In this document: positions 33,120 through 42,019 of the stretch, piece after piece | Layout of the letters: every line of letters starts with the position of its first letter | Position numbering within the stretch: position 1 is the first letter of the stretch | Source: Cocleimonas sp. | GTDB lineage: Bacteria; Pseudomonadota; Gammaproteobacteria; Thiotrichales; Thiotrichaceae | Direction: 5' to 3' | Assembly: GCA_021647365.1 (NCBI GenBank) | Contig: JAKIUW010000011.1 | Coordinates: 1 to 64,000, forward strand | DNA length: 64,000 nucleotides | Made by a program: the position numbers and the translations under genes | The notes under the pieces: generated by a model | What the model was told of the DNA's origin: nothing | The model's database searches: none | The model's input: only the letters and a program-made list of their open reading frames with translations

Positions 33120-34871
33120 ATGCCTAATCTAATCTACATTCTTTTCAGGCGACTACGCTCGCCGATGATCCTGCTGATTATGGTTTATGCCGTATCAATC
33201 ACAGGCTTTGTTCTAATTCCTGGGGTTGATGATAATGGTCAGCACTGGGATATGTCTTTTTTCCATGCATTTTACTTTGTCAGCTTTATGGGAACGACCA
33301 TAGGCTTTGGTGAAATCCCCTATGCTTTCACTGATGCACAACGCTTTTGGGCGTTGATTACGATGTACGCTACCGTTATCTCATGGCTATATGGCATTGG
33401 TGTGTTGTTAAGTGTTTTTCAAGATTCCGTATTTTTGAATCAAATGAAAACCAATAGCTTTTCACGTCGCATTAAAAATACCCGAGAGCCTTTTTATATT
33501 ATCTGTGGTTATGGCGATACTGGCGCGCAGTTGGCAAGATCCTTGTCTAAGGAAGGAATTTTATCGGTTATTATTGATCCTGATGCCGAACGCATGAATG
33601 ATCTTGAAGGTGATGATTTCCTAGTTCCACCACTAAGCCTTTGTGCTGATGGGTCGCAATCTGAAATCCTTGAAATGGCAGGTATTACGCATCGCTGGTG
33701 TCAAGGTATTGTCACCATCGCGAATGACGATACAGTCAATTTAACTGTTGCTGTAGTTGCGCAATTACTTAATCCTAAATTACGCTTGATTGCACGTGCC
33801 GAAACACCCGAGGCGGAAGCTAATATCCTATCTTTTGGTGCAAATGAAGTAATCAATCCTTTTGAAACTTTTGCTTCACGTCTCTCATTAGCATTGCAAT
33901 CTCCGAGTCTTTATTGCCTTTACGATTGGACGACCTGTGCATCAGGGGCAAAAATGAAGGAGCCACCGGTGCTTGCTTCGGGCAAATGGATAATTTGTGG
34001 TTTTGGGCGTTTTGGGGGTGCTTTGTATGAGCACTTGGATGACAGCGATGTAAAGCTGAGTATTATTGAATCAGATCGTAAACGTCGTGATTTACCATCA
34101 GGTTCTATTATCGGTCGTCCAACAGAAGCCCCTACGCTTAAAAAAGCAGGTATTGAGGAAGCAGCAGGAATTATTGCGGGCACAGATAACGATGCGAATA
34201 ATTTGTCAATTTTACTAACAGCTTCAGAGTTGAATACCGATATTTTCCGTATCGCGCGTCAAAATGAAGATAAAAACAGTCATCTATTTCAAGCAGCAGA
34301 ATTTGAAATACTTATGCAACGCGGAAGCATTGTCGCGAACACTATTTTTGCCTTAATACGCACACCCATGCTGGGTGATTTTTTGCGTATCGTTTCACGC
34401 TTCAAAAAAGATAAAGCAGGCGAGGTTATTAGTCGAATTATCGGAGTGGTAGAAGATGATATTCCCAAACTTTGGGAGTTTAAAGTAACGCTAGAGGATG
34501 CCCCTGCACTGTACAAAACGATTCAAACTAGACAAGTGACCGTACGTGAGATTTTCCAAGGCGAGACACTGCACGGATCAGATCACCGTGAAAAACCACT
34601 CTCCGCAATGCCCTTGTTTATGAAGCGCGACGAAAGCAATGTGCTGTTACCAGAAGATGACCGTATCATCAGGGTAGGCGATCGATTTTTGATGTGTGGC
34701 ACGCAAGCCGCGCACCGACAAATGTGTAATATATTGTCTAATATTAATTTGTTAGAAAATATTTTGAGTGGTGAAGAGATTCCTACAGGAATTATTTGGC
34801 GCTGGATGACGGGTAAGACATTGTTGGCTAAAACAACATCTGAAACAAAAGTCACAGAGGATAGCGTATGA
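33120..34871 (+). CDS. Potassium channel with tandem TrkA-N (RCK) domains
   Basis: A 583-residue two-helix-type channel subunit. One helix (about 14-35), the pore loop and filter FMGTTIGFGEIPYAF, then a second helix (about 80-105) precede two cytosolic NAD-binding RCK/TrkA-N domains (FYIICGYGDTGAQLARSL and KWIICGFGRFGGALYEHL) and a TrkA-C-like tail. The filter is GFG rather than GYG, a known variant in some prokaryotic channels. Length fits tandem-RCK channels. The gene overlaps the following phosphatase gene by 4 bases (ATGA), so they are translationally coupled. Confidence 0.87.
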   Translation: MPNLIYILFRRLRSPMILLIMVYAVSITGFVLIPGVDDNGQHWDMSFFHAFYFVSFMGTTIGFGEIPYAFTDAQRFWALITMYATVISWLYGIGVLLSVFQDSVFLNQMKTNSFSRRIKNTREPFYIICGYGDTGAQLARSLSKEGILSVIIDPDAERMNDLEGDDFLVPPLSLCADGSQSEILEMAGITHRWCQGIVTIANDDTVNLTVAVVAQLLNPKLRLIARAETPEAEANILSFGANEVINPFETFASRLSLALQSPSLYCLYDWTTCASGAKMKEPPVLASGKWIICGFGRFGGALYEHLDDSDVKLSIIESDRKRRDLPSGSIIGRPTEAPTLKKAGIEEAAGIIAGTDNDANNLSILLTASELNTDIFRIARQNEDKNSHLFQAAEFEILMQRGSIVANTIFALIRTPMLGDFLRIVSRFKKDKAGEVISRIIGVVEDDIPKLWEFKVTLEDAPALYKTIQTRQVTVREIFQGETLHGSDHREKPLSAMPLFMKRDESNVLLPEDDRIIRVGDRFLMCGTQAAHRQMCNILSNINLLENILSGEEIPTGIIWRWMTGKTLLAKTTSETKVTEDSV

Positions 34872-35356
34872 GTATTCAAAAAAAAATTGGCGTGGTTTTC
34901 GTGTGTATGGGCAATATCTGTCGTTCACCGACAGCTGAGGGAGTGTTTCGCCATGTTGTTAACCAGAGAAGTATGCAAGATATGATTAAAATAGATTCTG
35001 CAGGTACGCATGCTTATCACATTGGCGAGCCACCAGATTCACGCTCGCAAGCGATGGCTAAATCGCGAGGGGTTGATTTATCGGGACAGCGTGCACGTGA
35101 GGTTGAAGCGATTGACTTTGAGCGCTTTGATTATGTCATCGCCATGGATCGTTCTAACTATGAAAATCTTAAAGATATAGCTTCGGTTGAGCAACAAGAA
35201 AAACTACACTTGTTTATGGGCTTCACTAGTGCTTGGGATAATGCCGAAGTGCCAGACCCTTATTACGGTGGGGGTGATGGCTTTAAGAATGTATTTGATA
35301 TGGTGCAATCTGCATCTGAGGGGTTGCTGGAGCGTATTGTTAAAAACGATCTTTAA
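34868..35356 (+). CDS. Low molecular weight protein-tyrosine phosphatase
   Basis: A 162-residue cytosolic phosphatase. The P-loop is FVCMGNICRSPTAEG (C-x5-R) near the N-terminus and the general-acid loop is VPDPYYGG. Length is normal. The start codon overlaps the stop of the channel gene, which suggests co-expression; a functional link (for example dephosphorylation of an envelope kinase) is not shown by the sequence. A hairpin follows the stop. Confidence 0.9.
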   Translation: MSIQKKIGVVFVCMGNICRSPTAEGVFRHVVNQRSMQDMIKIDSAGTHAYHIGEPPDSRSQAMAKSRGVDLSGQRAREVEAIDFERFDYVIAMDRSNYENLKDIASVEQQEKLHLFMGFTSAWDNAEVPDPYYGGGDGFKNVFDMVQSASEGLLERIVKNDL

Positions 35357-35374
35357 TGTATTTATCTTCAAAAG

Positions 35375-35402
35375 TGTTATTCCCACTTTCACGGGAATAA
35401 CA
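35375..35402. terminator. Hairpin between convergent genes
   Basis: TGTTATTCCC and GGGAATAACA form a perfect 10-bp stem with an 8-base loop between the phosphatase and rne ends. No strong T tract follows, so termination is possible but unproven; it may be a repeat unit. Confidence 0.5.
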
Positions 35403-35420
35403 AATCAATTTAAAAAGCTT

Positions 35421-38249
35421 TTACTCTGACTTGTCAGGTGTAGATGCTTTAGTCTCAGTAGCTGTTTTACGTTTTGTTGTGGTTGTAGCTTTTTCTGGTT
35501 TGCTAGTTTTCTTAGGTTCGGCTACTTTCTTTGTACTCGCTTTTTTGGCTGGCGCTTTTTTCTTTGCAGCGGTGCTAGGAGCTTTTATAGCTTCACTTGA
35601 ACTGGCTTTTTTACGCGTTGTGGTTGTCGTTGTTGCCTTTTTCTTTGGAGAAGCTTTTACTGTTGTTTTAGCTTTTGGTGCGATTTTCTTTGCAGCTGAT
35701 TTTTTTGCTTTAGTTTCTGTTGGCTTAGTTGCTTTAGTAGGAGGTGTCGTAGAGGTTGATGTAGTTGCAGATGCTGTTTTGCTTTCAGTTTTAGTTTCTT
35801 TTGATGGCTTGTCTGCAGTTTTCTTTGTAGATACTTTCTTGGTTTTTACTGGCTTATCTGATGTTTTCTTTTCTACAGGCTTACTTGTTGTAGTGCTTTT
35901 TTTGGCCGTTGTGGCTTTTGCAGGCTCTGTTGTGAAGCTTACCTTTTCCGAAGTAGCATTGTTCTTTGGTGGTTTAGGCGCCGATGGAATTTTAATTTCG
36001 ATCGGTGTTTGATCACTTGAAGAGGTTACATCAGCTTTGTTGCCATCTTTTACAGGCTTATTTACAGAGTGCTTTTCATTGCCTCGGTTTGGCTGAGGCT
36101 TCTTCTGTGCTTTGTTTATAGGTTCATTTGTGGCTCTAGTTGGAGTATTTTGCTGATCAGTTACTGCTTGGTTTTCAGTTTTCTGCTTTTGGTTTTCGTT
36201 TCTCTTACCACGATTGTTCGGCTGGTTTTGTTGCTTGGCCTGAGGTTTTTTATTCTGCCCCTGTGAGTTTTGAGCTTGGTTAGTGTTTTGTTGGTTGTTC
36301 TGCTGCTTCTGATTGTTTTGGTTGCGGTTTTGGTTATTTTGATTGCGCGGCTTTTTATTTCGATTTTGATTATTCGAATTATTAGCATTGCGTTTTTGGT
36401 TGTTTGAATTGCTATTAGAGTTGTTTCTGTTGCGGTTATTATTTCTATTACGGTTGTTAGAGTTTCTATTGCGATTATTTGAATTGCTATTCGCAGGGCG
36501 CTCGCGCTTCTTTGGTTCTTCTTTCGCTTCTTCTACTTTCTTACTGCCAAACAAGGCACCAAAAATGCGTTTAACTACGCCTGGATTTTTCGCTTCGGCT
36601 AATGCCTGTGGCGATGGGGCAGGGGTTGTTGGTTGGACATTACTAACGGCCGCTACCTGTACATTTTGTGGTAACGCTTCTTTGGTGCTTTCAATATGAG
36701 CTTCTGGCTTAGTTACGCGCTTGTAGCTATTTTCTGTATCTTTGATGTCATCTTCTTTGTAACGAATAATTTCATAATGCGGTGTATCCAAATCAATATT
36801 TGGAAGTACAGTCATTTGAAGATTGTGACGTGCTTGAATTTCAGCCAGTGATTGACGTTTTTCATTTAAGATGAAAGTAGCCACTTTGACAGGTGTTTGC
36901 GCAACGACTTCCATCGTGCCATCCTTCATTGCTTCTTCTTCCATTAAGCGAAGAATAGATAATGCCATAGATTCGATACCGCGGATTGTGCCTTGACCAC
37001 TACAACGCGGACAAACAATCTGGCTTGATTCGCCTAAAGATGGGCGCAAACGCTGGCGAGACATTTCTAATAAGCCAAAGCGTGAGATACGACCAATCTG
37101 AACACGTGCACGATCTACTTTTAACGCATCGCGTAATTGGCGCTCAACGGCGCGCTGGTTTTTATTCGGTTGCATATCGATAAAGTCGATAACTACCAAG
37201 CCACCTAAATCGCGTAAGCGAAGCTGTCTTGCAACTTCATCAGCTGCTTCTAGGTTAATATTAAGCGCTGTCTCTTCAATGCTACGACCTTTGGTAGCAC
37301 GAGCAGAGTTAACATCAATCGCGGTCATTGCTTCTGTGTGATCGATAACAATAGAGCCGCCTGAAGGCAATGTTACTTCGCGGTGGAATGCAGACTCAAT
37401 CTGGTGTTCAACCTGATAACGGCTGAATAGCGGAACGGTATCGGTGTAATGTTTTAACTTTTTCAAGTTGTGAGGCATGACCGCATTGATAAAGTCGTGT
37501 GCTTGCTGATAAACACGCTCATTATCAATAATGATTTCGCCAATATCTTGACGGAAGTAATCACGTAAAGTACGGATGATTACGTTGCTTTCTTGATAGA
37601 GCAGGGTGCCAGACTTTGATTGTTCGCTTGCCTCTTTAATGGCCGCCCAAAGCGTTTTGAGATAATCCATATCCCATGTTAACTCTTCAAGCTCACGGCC
37701 CACGCCAGCAGTACGTACGATTGCGCCCATGCCTGTGTCTAGTTCTAGTTGGTCTAATATTTCTTTGATCTTATGACGATCTTCACCTTCGATGCGACGT
37801 GATACGCCACCTGCGCGAGGGTTGTTTGGCATTAATACCAAGTAACGACCAGCAAGGCTGATTTGTGTGGTGAGTGCCGCGCCTTTATTGCCGCGCTCTT
37901 CTTTATCGACTTGGACGAGAACTTCTTGTCCTTCTTTGATAACATCGGCGATTGATGGACGACCACCGTTGTTGTTATCTCCTTTTTTACCGCCAGACTT
38001 TTTGTTGGTCTTCTTGTAATACTCTTTTGAGATTTCTTTGTAAGGTAAAAATCCGTGGCGTTCTGCACCGTAATCTACAAATGCGGCTTCCAAGCTTGGC
38101 TCGACGCGAGTGATTTTACCTTTGTAAATGTTGGCTTTCTTTTGAGCGCGGAAGGGATGTTCGATATCGAGGTCGTAGAGGTACTGTCCATCGACCATTG
38201 CAACGCGGATTTCTTCTTGTTGTGTAGCGTTTATTAGAATTCTTTTCAT
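35421..38249 (-). CDS. rne: Ribonuclease E
   Basis: A 942-residue endoribonuclease that starts mRNA decay and matures rRNA and tRNA. The conserved N-terminal half has an S1 domain (about 35-125), the 5' sensor region, the DNase I-like site with aspartates in HTEAMTAIDVNSARATKG and VVIDFIDMQPN, and the zinc link CPRCSGQG. After about residue 520 the protein is low-complexity: an Asn/Arg/Gln-rich block, then Lys/Thr/Ala-rich histone H1-like sequence (KKKAPAKKASTKK). No RhlB or enolase sites are recognisable. A ribosome site (AGGAAAC) precedes the ATG. It is divergent from rluC, as in E. coli. Confidence 0.95.
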   Translation of the reverse strand: MKRILINATQQEEIRVAMVDGQYLYDLDIEHPFRAQKKANIYKGKITRVEPSLEAAFVDYGAERHGFLPYKEISKEYYKKTNKKSGGKKGDNNNGGRPSIADVIKEGQEVLVQVDKEERGNKGAALTTQISLAGRYLVLMPNNPRAGGVSRRIEGEDRHKIKEILDQLELDTGMGAIVRTAGVGRELEELTWDMDYLKTLWAAIKEASEQSKSGTLLYQESNVIIRTLRDYFRQDIGEIIIDNERVYQQAHDFINAVMPHNLKKLKHYTDTVPLFSRYQVEHQIESAFHREVTLPSGGSIVIDHTEAMTAIDVNSARATKGRSIEETALNINLEAADEVARQLRLRDLGGLVVIDFIDMQPNKNQRAVERQLRDALKVDRARVQIGRISRFGLLEMSRQRLRPSLGESSQIVCPRCSGQGTIRGIESMALSILRLMEEEAMKDGTMEVVAQTPVKVATFILNEKRQSLAEIQARHNLQMTVLPNIDLDTPHYEIIRYKEDDIKDTENSYKRVTKPEAHIESTKEALPQNVQVAAVSNVQPTTPAPSPQALAEAKNPGVVKRIFGALFGSKKVEEAKEEPKKRERPANSNSNNRNRNSNNRNRNNNRNRNNSNSNSNNQKRNANNSNNQNRNKKPRNQNNQNRNQNNQKQQNNQQNTNQAQNSQGQNKKPQAKQQNQPNNRGKRNENQKQKTENQAVTDQQNTPTRATNEPINKAQKKPQPNRGNEKHSVNKPVKDGNKADVTSSSDQTPIEIKIPSAPKPPKNNATSEKVSFTTEPAKATTAKKSTTTSKPVEKKTSDKPVKTKKVSTKKTADKPSKETKTESKTASATTSTSTTPPTKATKPTETKAKKSAAKKIAPKAKTTVKASPKKKATTTTTTRKKASSSEAIKAPSTAAKKKAPAKKASTKKVAEPKKTSKPEKATTTTKRKTATETKASTPDKSE

Positions 38250-38938
38250 GTCTTAACGTTTCCTGTTTTGTTTTTGAATAGGACTTAACCCATTCAAATG
38301 ACAGCTCACGTTTTGCCAAACCCTGAAATACACCAAGCACATTGTTGGTATATAGGTTTATCCGCTTTTGTTAAATAATTAATTATTGTTTAAAACAATA
38401 GCTTATTACTCGTAAAGCATTAAGAAGCACACACAAAAGTCTTTTAGCTCATGTTATTTAATTTAAAGAACATGGTCTTTAAGATGTTTTTAGAAAGTTA
38501 AAGGTTGTTTATTACAAGCCCAATTCTGTTGTTATTACTCTTGCCATCTTTAATATTAAGTTGGTTAAAGCCATCACAGATTATCTGTTTTCTTAAAAAT
38601 ATTGTGTATCATTTGAAGTAAAAAACTCACTATTTTTAACTAATTCACTTCAAAAAAATTTGTTTCTGTTCTGATCGAAGCATGATTGTCAGTCACGTTA
38701 TTTAATCAGGTTTTGGCAAGGAGCTGCGTCCTTAAAGTGTTTGCTTGTTTGTCTTTTCGACCAAGCAAACTTTATTATAATGCTCAAGCTACTTTTAAAT
38801 AAGTTGTAAACTTGAGCGTGAATCTGTTTGATTCTTGTAAATTTTCTGCAAGAATCAGCTATCAATTATATCAATATAAGTACTTTTATTCAACAAGATA
38901 ATCTTGTTGTATTTATTGAGATGTCTTAAACTTTCCTC
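38250..38938. promoter_or_regulatory. rne-rluC divergent region with structured leader(s)
   Basis: A 689-base gap, no gene. RNase E genes commonly have a long, autoregulatory 5' leader, and the part near 38250-38610 would be that leader on the minus strand. A palindrome TATTGTTT-A-AAACAATA lies at 38384-38400. Four short hairpins with CTTG/CAAG arms lie in series at 38739-38909, nearer rluC. Confidence 0.5.
38739..38909. repeat. Series of four CTTG/CAAG hairpins
   Basis: GTTTGCTTG/CAAGCAAAC (38739-38770, 9 bp), GCTCAAG/CTTGAGC (38782-38817, 7 bp), TGATTCTTG/CAAGAATCA (38829-38857, 9 bp) and CAACAAGAT/ATCTTGTTG (38891-38909, 9 bp) follow one another upstream of rluC. All stems are perfect and share the CTTG/CAAG core. 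Confidence 0.7.
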
Positions 38939-39937
38939 ATGGGAAATACACCTCAAAACAAGCAGGAAAATCAGAAAAGACACTCCGTTAGATTCGTGGA
39001 AGTGACAAGCGCACATGCCGGTCAGCGCATTGATAATTTTTTGATGCGTGAATTAAAAGACGTCCCAAAATCTTATATCTATCGTATTTTGCGAAAAGGT
39101 GAAGTGCGCGTAAATAAAAAGCGTATCAAGCAAACCTATAAACTATTAGAAGGTGATACAGTTAGAATCCCGCCCGTTTTCCTCCCCGAAAAAGCGGATA
39201 AACCCATCGCGCCAGAATCATTACTTAAAGCCATAAAAGCTTCCATTATTTTAGAAGATGATGATTTGATTTTAATAAACAAGCCTTCGGGCATGGCTGT
39301 GCATGGTGGCTCAGGTGTGCGCTATGGCTTGATTGAAAGTTTTCGTCAACTGCGCCCCAATATGTCCTTTGTTGAATTAGTGCATCGCTTGGATAAAGAA
39401 ACCAGCGGTATCGTAATGCTCGCAAAAAATCGACCTGCCTTATTAGAGTTGCATGAGTTGCTAAAGAATAAGAGCCACGGTGTGGGAATAGAAAAGTATT
39501 ATCAAACGTTAGTAAAAGGACAATGGCGGGGTGGCGAGCGCCACATTAAAAACAATTTGAAACGTGAGCAGGGCAGAAAACAAAAGGTACGCGTGGTTGA
39601 TAATGAAAGCGATGCAGGAAAAGAATCAGAAAGTTTTTTTACACCTATCACTAAATATCCCAATCATACCTTACTAAAAGTTAAGTTGGTTACAGGGCGA
39701 ATGCATCAAATTCGCACTCAATTAGCCGAGTTAGGTCATCCCGTGTTGGGCGATTCACAATACGGTGATTTTGCACTGAACCGTGAAGTGAAAAAGCAAT
39801 TTGGATTAAAGCGGCTATTTCTACACGCTTATCATTTGAAATTCACCTTGGCAAGTTCGGGCAAGCGATATGATTGTGAAATCCCGCTAGCGGATGATCT
39901 GCAAAAAATAATAGAGAAACTAGAGAGACATAAATGA
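38939..39937 (+). CDS. rluC: 23S rRNA pseudouridine synthase RluC
   Basis: A 332-residue enzyme of the RluA family that makes pseudouridines in 23S rRNA (positions 955, 2504 and 2580 in E. coli). An N-terminal S4 domain (about 20-80, IDNFLMRELKDVPKSYIYRI) precedes the catalytic domain with the aspartate in HRLDKETSGIVMLAKN. The position divergent from rne supports RluC rather than RluD. It overlaps the HAD gene by 4 bases (ATGA). Confidence 0.93.
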   Translation: MGNTPQNKQENQKRHSVRFVEVTSAHAGQRIDNFLMRELKDVPKSYIYRILRKGEVRVNKKRIKQTYKLLEGDTVRIPPVFLPEKADKPIAPESLLKAIKASIILEDDDLILINKPSGMAVHGGSGVRYGLIESFRQLRPNMSFVELVHRLDKETSGIVMLAKNRPALLELHELLKNKSHGVGIEKYYQTLVKGQWRGGERHIKNNLKREQGRKQKVRVVDNESDAGKESESFFTPITKYPNHTLLKVKLVTGRMHQIRTQLAELGHPVLGDSQYGDFALNREVKKQFGLKRLFLHAYHLKFTLASSGKRYDCEIPLADDLQKIIEKLERHK

Positions 39938-40599
39938 GTGTAATGGGAAAATATAGCTTATTGGTATTCGATTGGGATGGAACGCTGTTGGATTCCGAAG
40001 CGCAAATCGTCAACTGTATGCAATCTGCAATCGGTGAATTATCACTAGAGTCACGTACCAATGAACAAATCACCAGTATTATCGGCTTAGGATTAGAAAA
40101 AGGCGTAGCACAGCTTTACCCAAAGATGGATATGAAACTCGTCATAAAAACGGCGCAAACTTACCGCGAGTATCACCTTTACAAGGATAAAACCCCCACT
40201 CCATTGTTTGATGGAGCGAAAGAAGCTCTGATAAAGTTGCGCGAAGTAGGCTATGATTTAGCCATTGCCACAAACAAATCCCGTAGAGGGTTAGATAAAG
40301 GTTTATCAGAAACTGACTTAGTCGATCTTTTCCCCATCACACGTACAGTTGATGATACGCACCCAAAACCTAACCCACAAATGCTAGAAGAAATTCTCAC
40401 TGATCATAATCTTGAAGCTTCAAAAGCGTTGATGATTGGTGACAGTGAATACGATTTACAGCTCGCTAAAAATACTAAGGTGGATGGATTAGCCGTGAGT
40501 TACGGCGTGCATGGATTAATGCGCCTGCTCAAGCAAGACCCTGTTGGGTTTATTGATAAGATTGGGCAACTGCCCGATTGGTTGGAAAATCATGGGTAG
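39934..40599 (+). CDS. HAD-family phosphatase (phosphoglycolate phosphatase-like)
   Basis: A 221-residue haloacid dehalogenase-type hydrolase. Motif I is FDWDGTLLDSE, motif II ATNKSRRG, motif III lies around HPKPNP, and motif IV is MIGDSEYDLQLA. A helical cap lies between motifs I and II, as in Gph-like enzymes. The gene overlaps the end of rluC by 4 bases; this rluC-HAD pairing is common in gammaproteobacteria. The substrate cannot be fixed from sequence. A second ATG three codons in is possible. Confidence 0.88.
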   Translation: MSVMGKYSLLVFDWDGTLLDSEAQIVNCMQSAIGELSLESRTNEQITSIIGLGLEKGVAQLYPKMDMKLVIKTAQTYREYHLYKDKTPTPLFDGAKEALIKLREVGYDLAIATNKSRRGLDKGLSETDLVDLFPITRTVDDTHPKPNPQMLEEILTDHNLEASKALMIGDSEYDLQLAKNTKVDGLAVSYGVHGLMRLLKQDPVGFIDKIGQLPDWLENHG

Positions 40600-40620
40600 G
40601 TTTTTTATAATTTATGAAAT

Positions 40621-40665
40621 ACACTCCCCCCACTTTTACATCATGTAAAACTAGGGGGGTGTGCT
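40621..40665. repeat. Abutting inverted pair of G-run repeats
   Basis: A C-rich arm (ACACTCCCCCCACTTTTACA) meets the G-rich CTA-variant arm (CATCATGTAAAACTA, six G, TGTGCT) with shared central bases, leaving no spacer. The two arms are different variants, so they were probably not made by one duplication. It contains the stop codon of the minus-strand gene at 40651. Confidence 0.9.
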
Positions 40666-41064
40666 CTGATAAGCCTTAATCTCAGCCAAAAAATCTTTCA
40701 AGCTCCCTTGGTAATACCAAACTAATCCGCACATACCATAAAGCGATAATGAGGCTAAGAAGTTTACATCGCGCATGAGTGCTAGGGCTACTGGGTCTTG
40801 AAAGTGCCAATAAATCCAGTAGCAGCCGTCTATTGAAAACCATGTAAAAAAAAGCATTAAAGGGATGTGTTTCCATTGTCTTTCTGTGATGACGCGCATG
40901 CTCCAAGAGGCTGTTAGATAAGCGAGGATCGCCATAATAAAGCTGATGGGAATATCCCAGTCGGGTGCTTGGTAATAAAATGAGCCGATGATGAGCAGAC
41001 TAAGCCCAATGAATAAGGTAAATAACTTCCAAGGGCGTTTGTATTCAATCAGTAATTTATTCAT
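40651..41064 (-). CDS. Membrane protein of unknown function (137 aa)
   Basis: A 137-residue inner-membrane protein with about four helices (LFTLFIGLSLLIIGSFYY; PISFIMAILAYLTASW; HIPLMLFFTWFSIDGCYWIYW; NFLASLSLYGMCGLVWYY). I do not recognise a family. The last four codons (AGC ACA CCC CCC) and the TAG stop come from a G-run repeat, so the C-terminus STPP is repeat-derived. It is convergent with the HAD gene. Function unknown. Confidence 0.7.
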   Translation of the reverse strand: MNKLLIEYKRPWKLFTLFIGLSLLIIGSFYYQAPDWDIPISFIMAILAYLTASWSMRVITERQWKHIPLMLFFTWFSIDGCYWIYWHFQDPVALALMRDVNFLASLSLYGMCGLVWYYQGSLKDFLAEIKAYQSTPP

Positions 41065-41144
41065 CGTGTTTGATCACACTAATTTTTATATAGGCTCATT
41101 ATGATAACCGTGTTACGTGAGAGCAATTATTTCAGATGAGCGTG

Positions 41145-41223
41145 CATCATGGAGTTCTGCATAAGTTCTAGTAGCCGTTTAAAAAACTAAACGGACTATC
41201 ACTTAAAAGTGGGGGGGTGTGCT
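41145..41223 (+). repeat. Extended G-run repeat with GTAG hairpin (second copy)
   Basis: CATCATG, about 50 extra bases, then TTAAAAGT, seven G and TGTGCTT. GTAG (41171-41174) directly precedes the stem CCGTTT (41175-41180), 8-base loop, AAACGG (41189-41194). Compare CCATTC/GAATGG at 24291-24309: both arms changed together. Confidence 0.87.
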
Positions 41224-41293
41224 TTAAATAAGCTATAACATCTCAGATAAATGCTACAATCCTTCGTTTTTTAACCTATGCGAAGAATCTATC

Positions 41294-41911
41294 ATGTCAG
41301 TAAAATTTACTACTCCTACAGATAAAGTTTGTTACGGCATTGGTCGCCAGTTTGGCGATCAGTTTGCTAATAACCCTTTTAAAGAGATCAATATCGAGGC
41401 ACTTCAAGCCGGGCTTGCGGATGCACTTAATAAAGTTCCTAGTCAAATCCCTGAGGCGGAACTTGAAGCAGCATTTGCTGAGGTGAATGAAGGGCTTGAG
41501 GCTGAAAAGCAAGCAGGCGCAAAAGATATTATTGATGAAGGTATCGCTTATTTAGAAGAAAATAAAAAGCGTGATGAAATTACGGTGACTGATTCTGGTC
41601 TGCAATATGAGATTATCACCAAAGGTGATGGAGAAAAGCCTTCGGAAGCTAATGTTATCAAAGCGCATTACAATGGGTTTTTACTTGATGGCACGAAGTT
41701 CGATAGCTCGTATGATCGTGGCGAGCCGTTGGATATTCCTGTGAAAGGAGTTATTCCAGGTTGGACTGAAGCGTTGCTATTGATGCCTGTGGGTTCTAAA
41801 TGGAAGTTGCATATCCCGCAAGAATTAGCGTATGGATTGGCGGGTGCAGGTGAGATTCCACCGGGTGCGGCTTTGGTGTTTGATATTGAGTTGCTTGAGA
41901 TTGTTGGCTGA
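41294..41911 (+). CDS. FKBP-type peptidyl-prolyl isomerase (FklB/Mip-like)
   Basis: A 205-residue protein with an N-terminal helical dimerisation domain (about 1-95) and a C-terminal FKBP domain (about 100-205: VIKAHYNGFLLDGTKFDSSYDRG, VIPGWTEALLLMPVGSKWKL, IPPGAALVFDIELLEI). No signal peptide is seen, so it is probably cytosolic like FklB rather than exported like Mip or FkpA. It acts as a foldase. It stands alone between repeat elements. Confidence 0.9.
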   Translation: MSVKFTTPTDKVCYGIGRQFGDQFANNPFKEINIEALQAGLADALNKVPSQIPEAELEAAFAEVNEGLEAEKQAGAKDIIDEGIAYLEENKKRDEITVTDSGLQYEIITKGDGEKPSEANVIKAHYNGFLLDGTKFDSSYDRGEPLDIPVKGVIPGWTEALLLMPVGSKWKLHIPQELAYGLAGAGEIPPGAALVFDIELLEIVG

Positions 41912-41933
41912 TATTAAAATTACTACTCAGTAG

Positions 41934-42011
41934 AAAGCACACCCCCTCACTTTTACATGATGTTTTGTTACAGCTAAAACTAAAACATCATGTAAAAGTG
42001 GGGGGGTGTGA
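41934..42011. repeat. Inverted pair of G-run repeats between FKBP and rnfE
   Basis: C-rich arm 41934-41963 and G-rich arm 41986-42011 around 22 bases. As at 30633, the C arm reads CCCCCTCAC, giving one G-U pair in a stem of about 25 bp. It lies between two convergent gene ends and could stop both transcripts. Confidence 0.92.
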
Positions 42012-42019
42012 AACTAGGA

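Noticed and set aside
35431..36012. A 193-codon frame on the plus strand over the rne tail
   Set aside because: It is the complement of the Lys/Thr/Ala-rich repeat region of rne, giving a meaningless Val/Phe/Leu-rich product.
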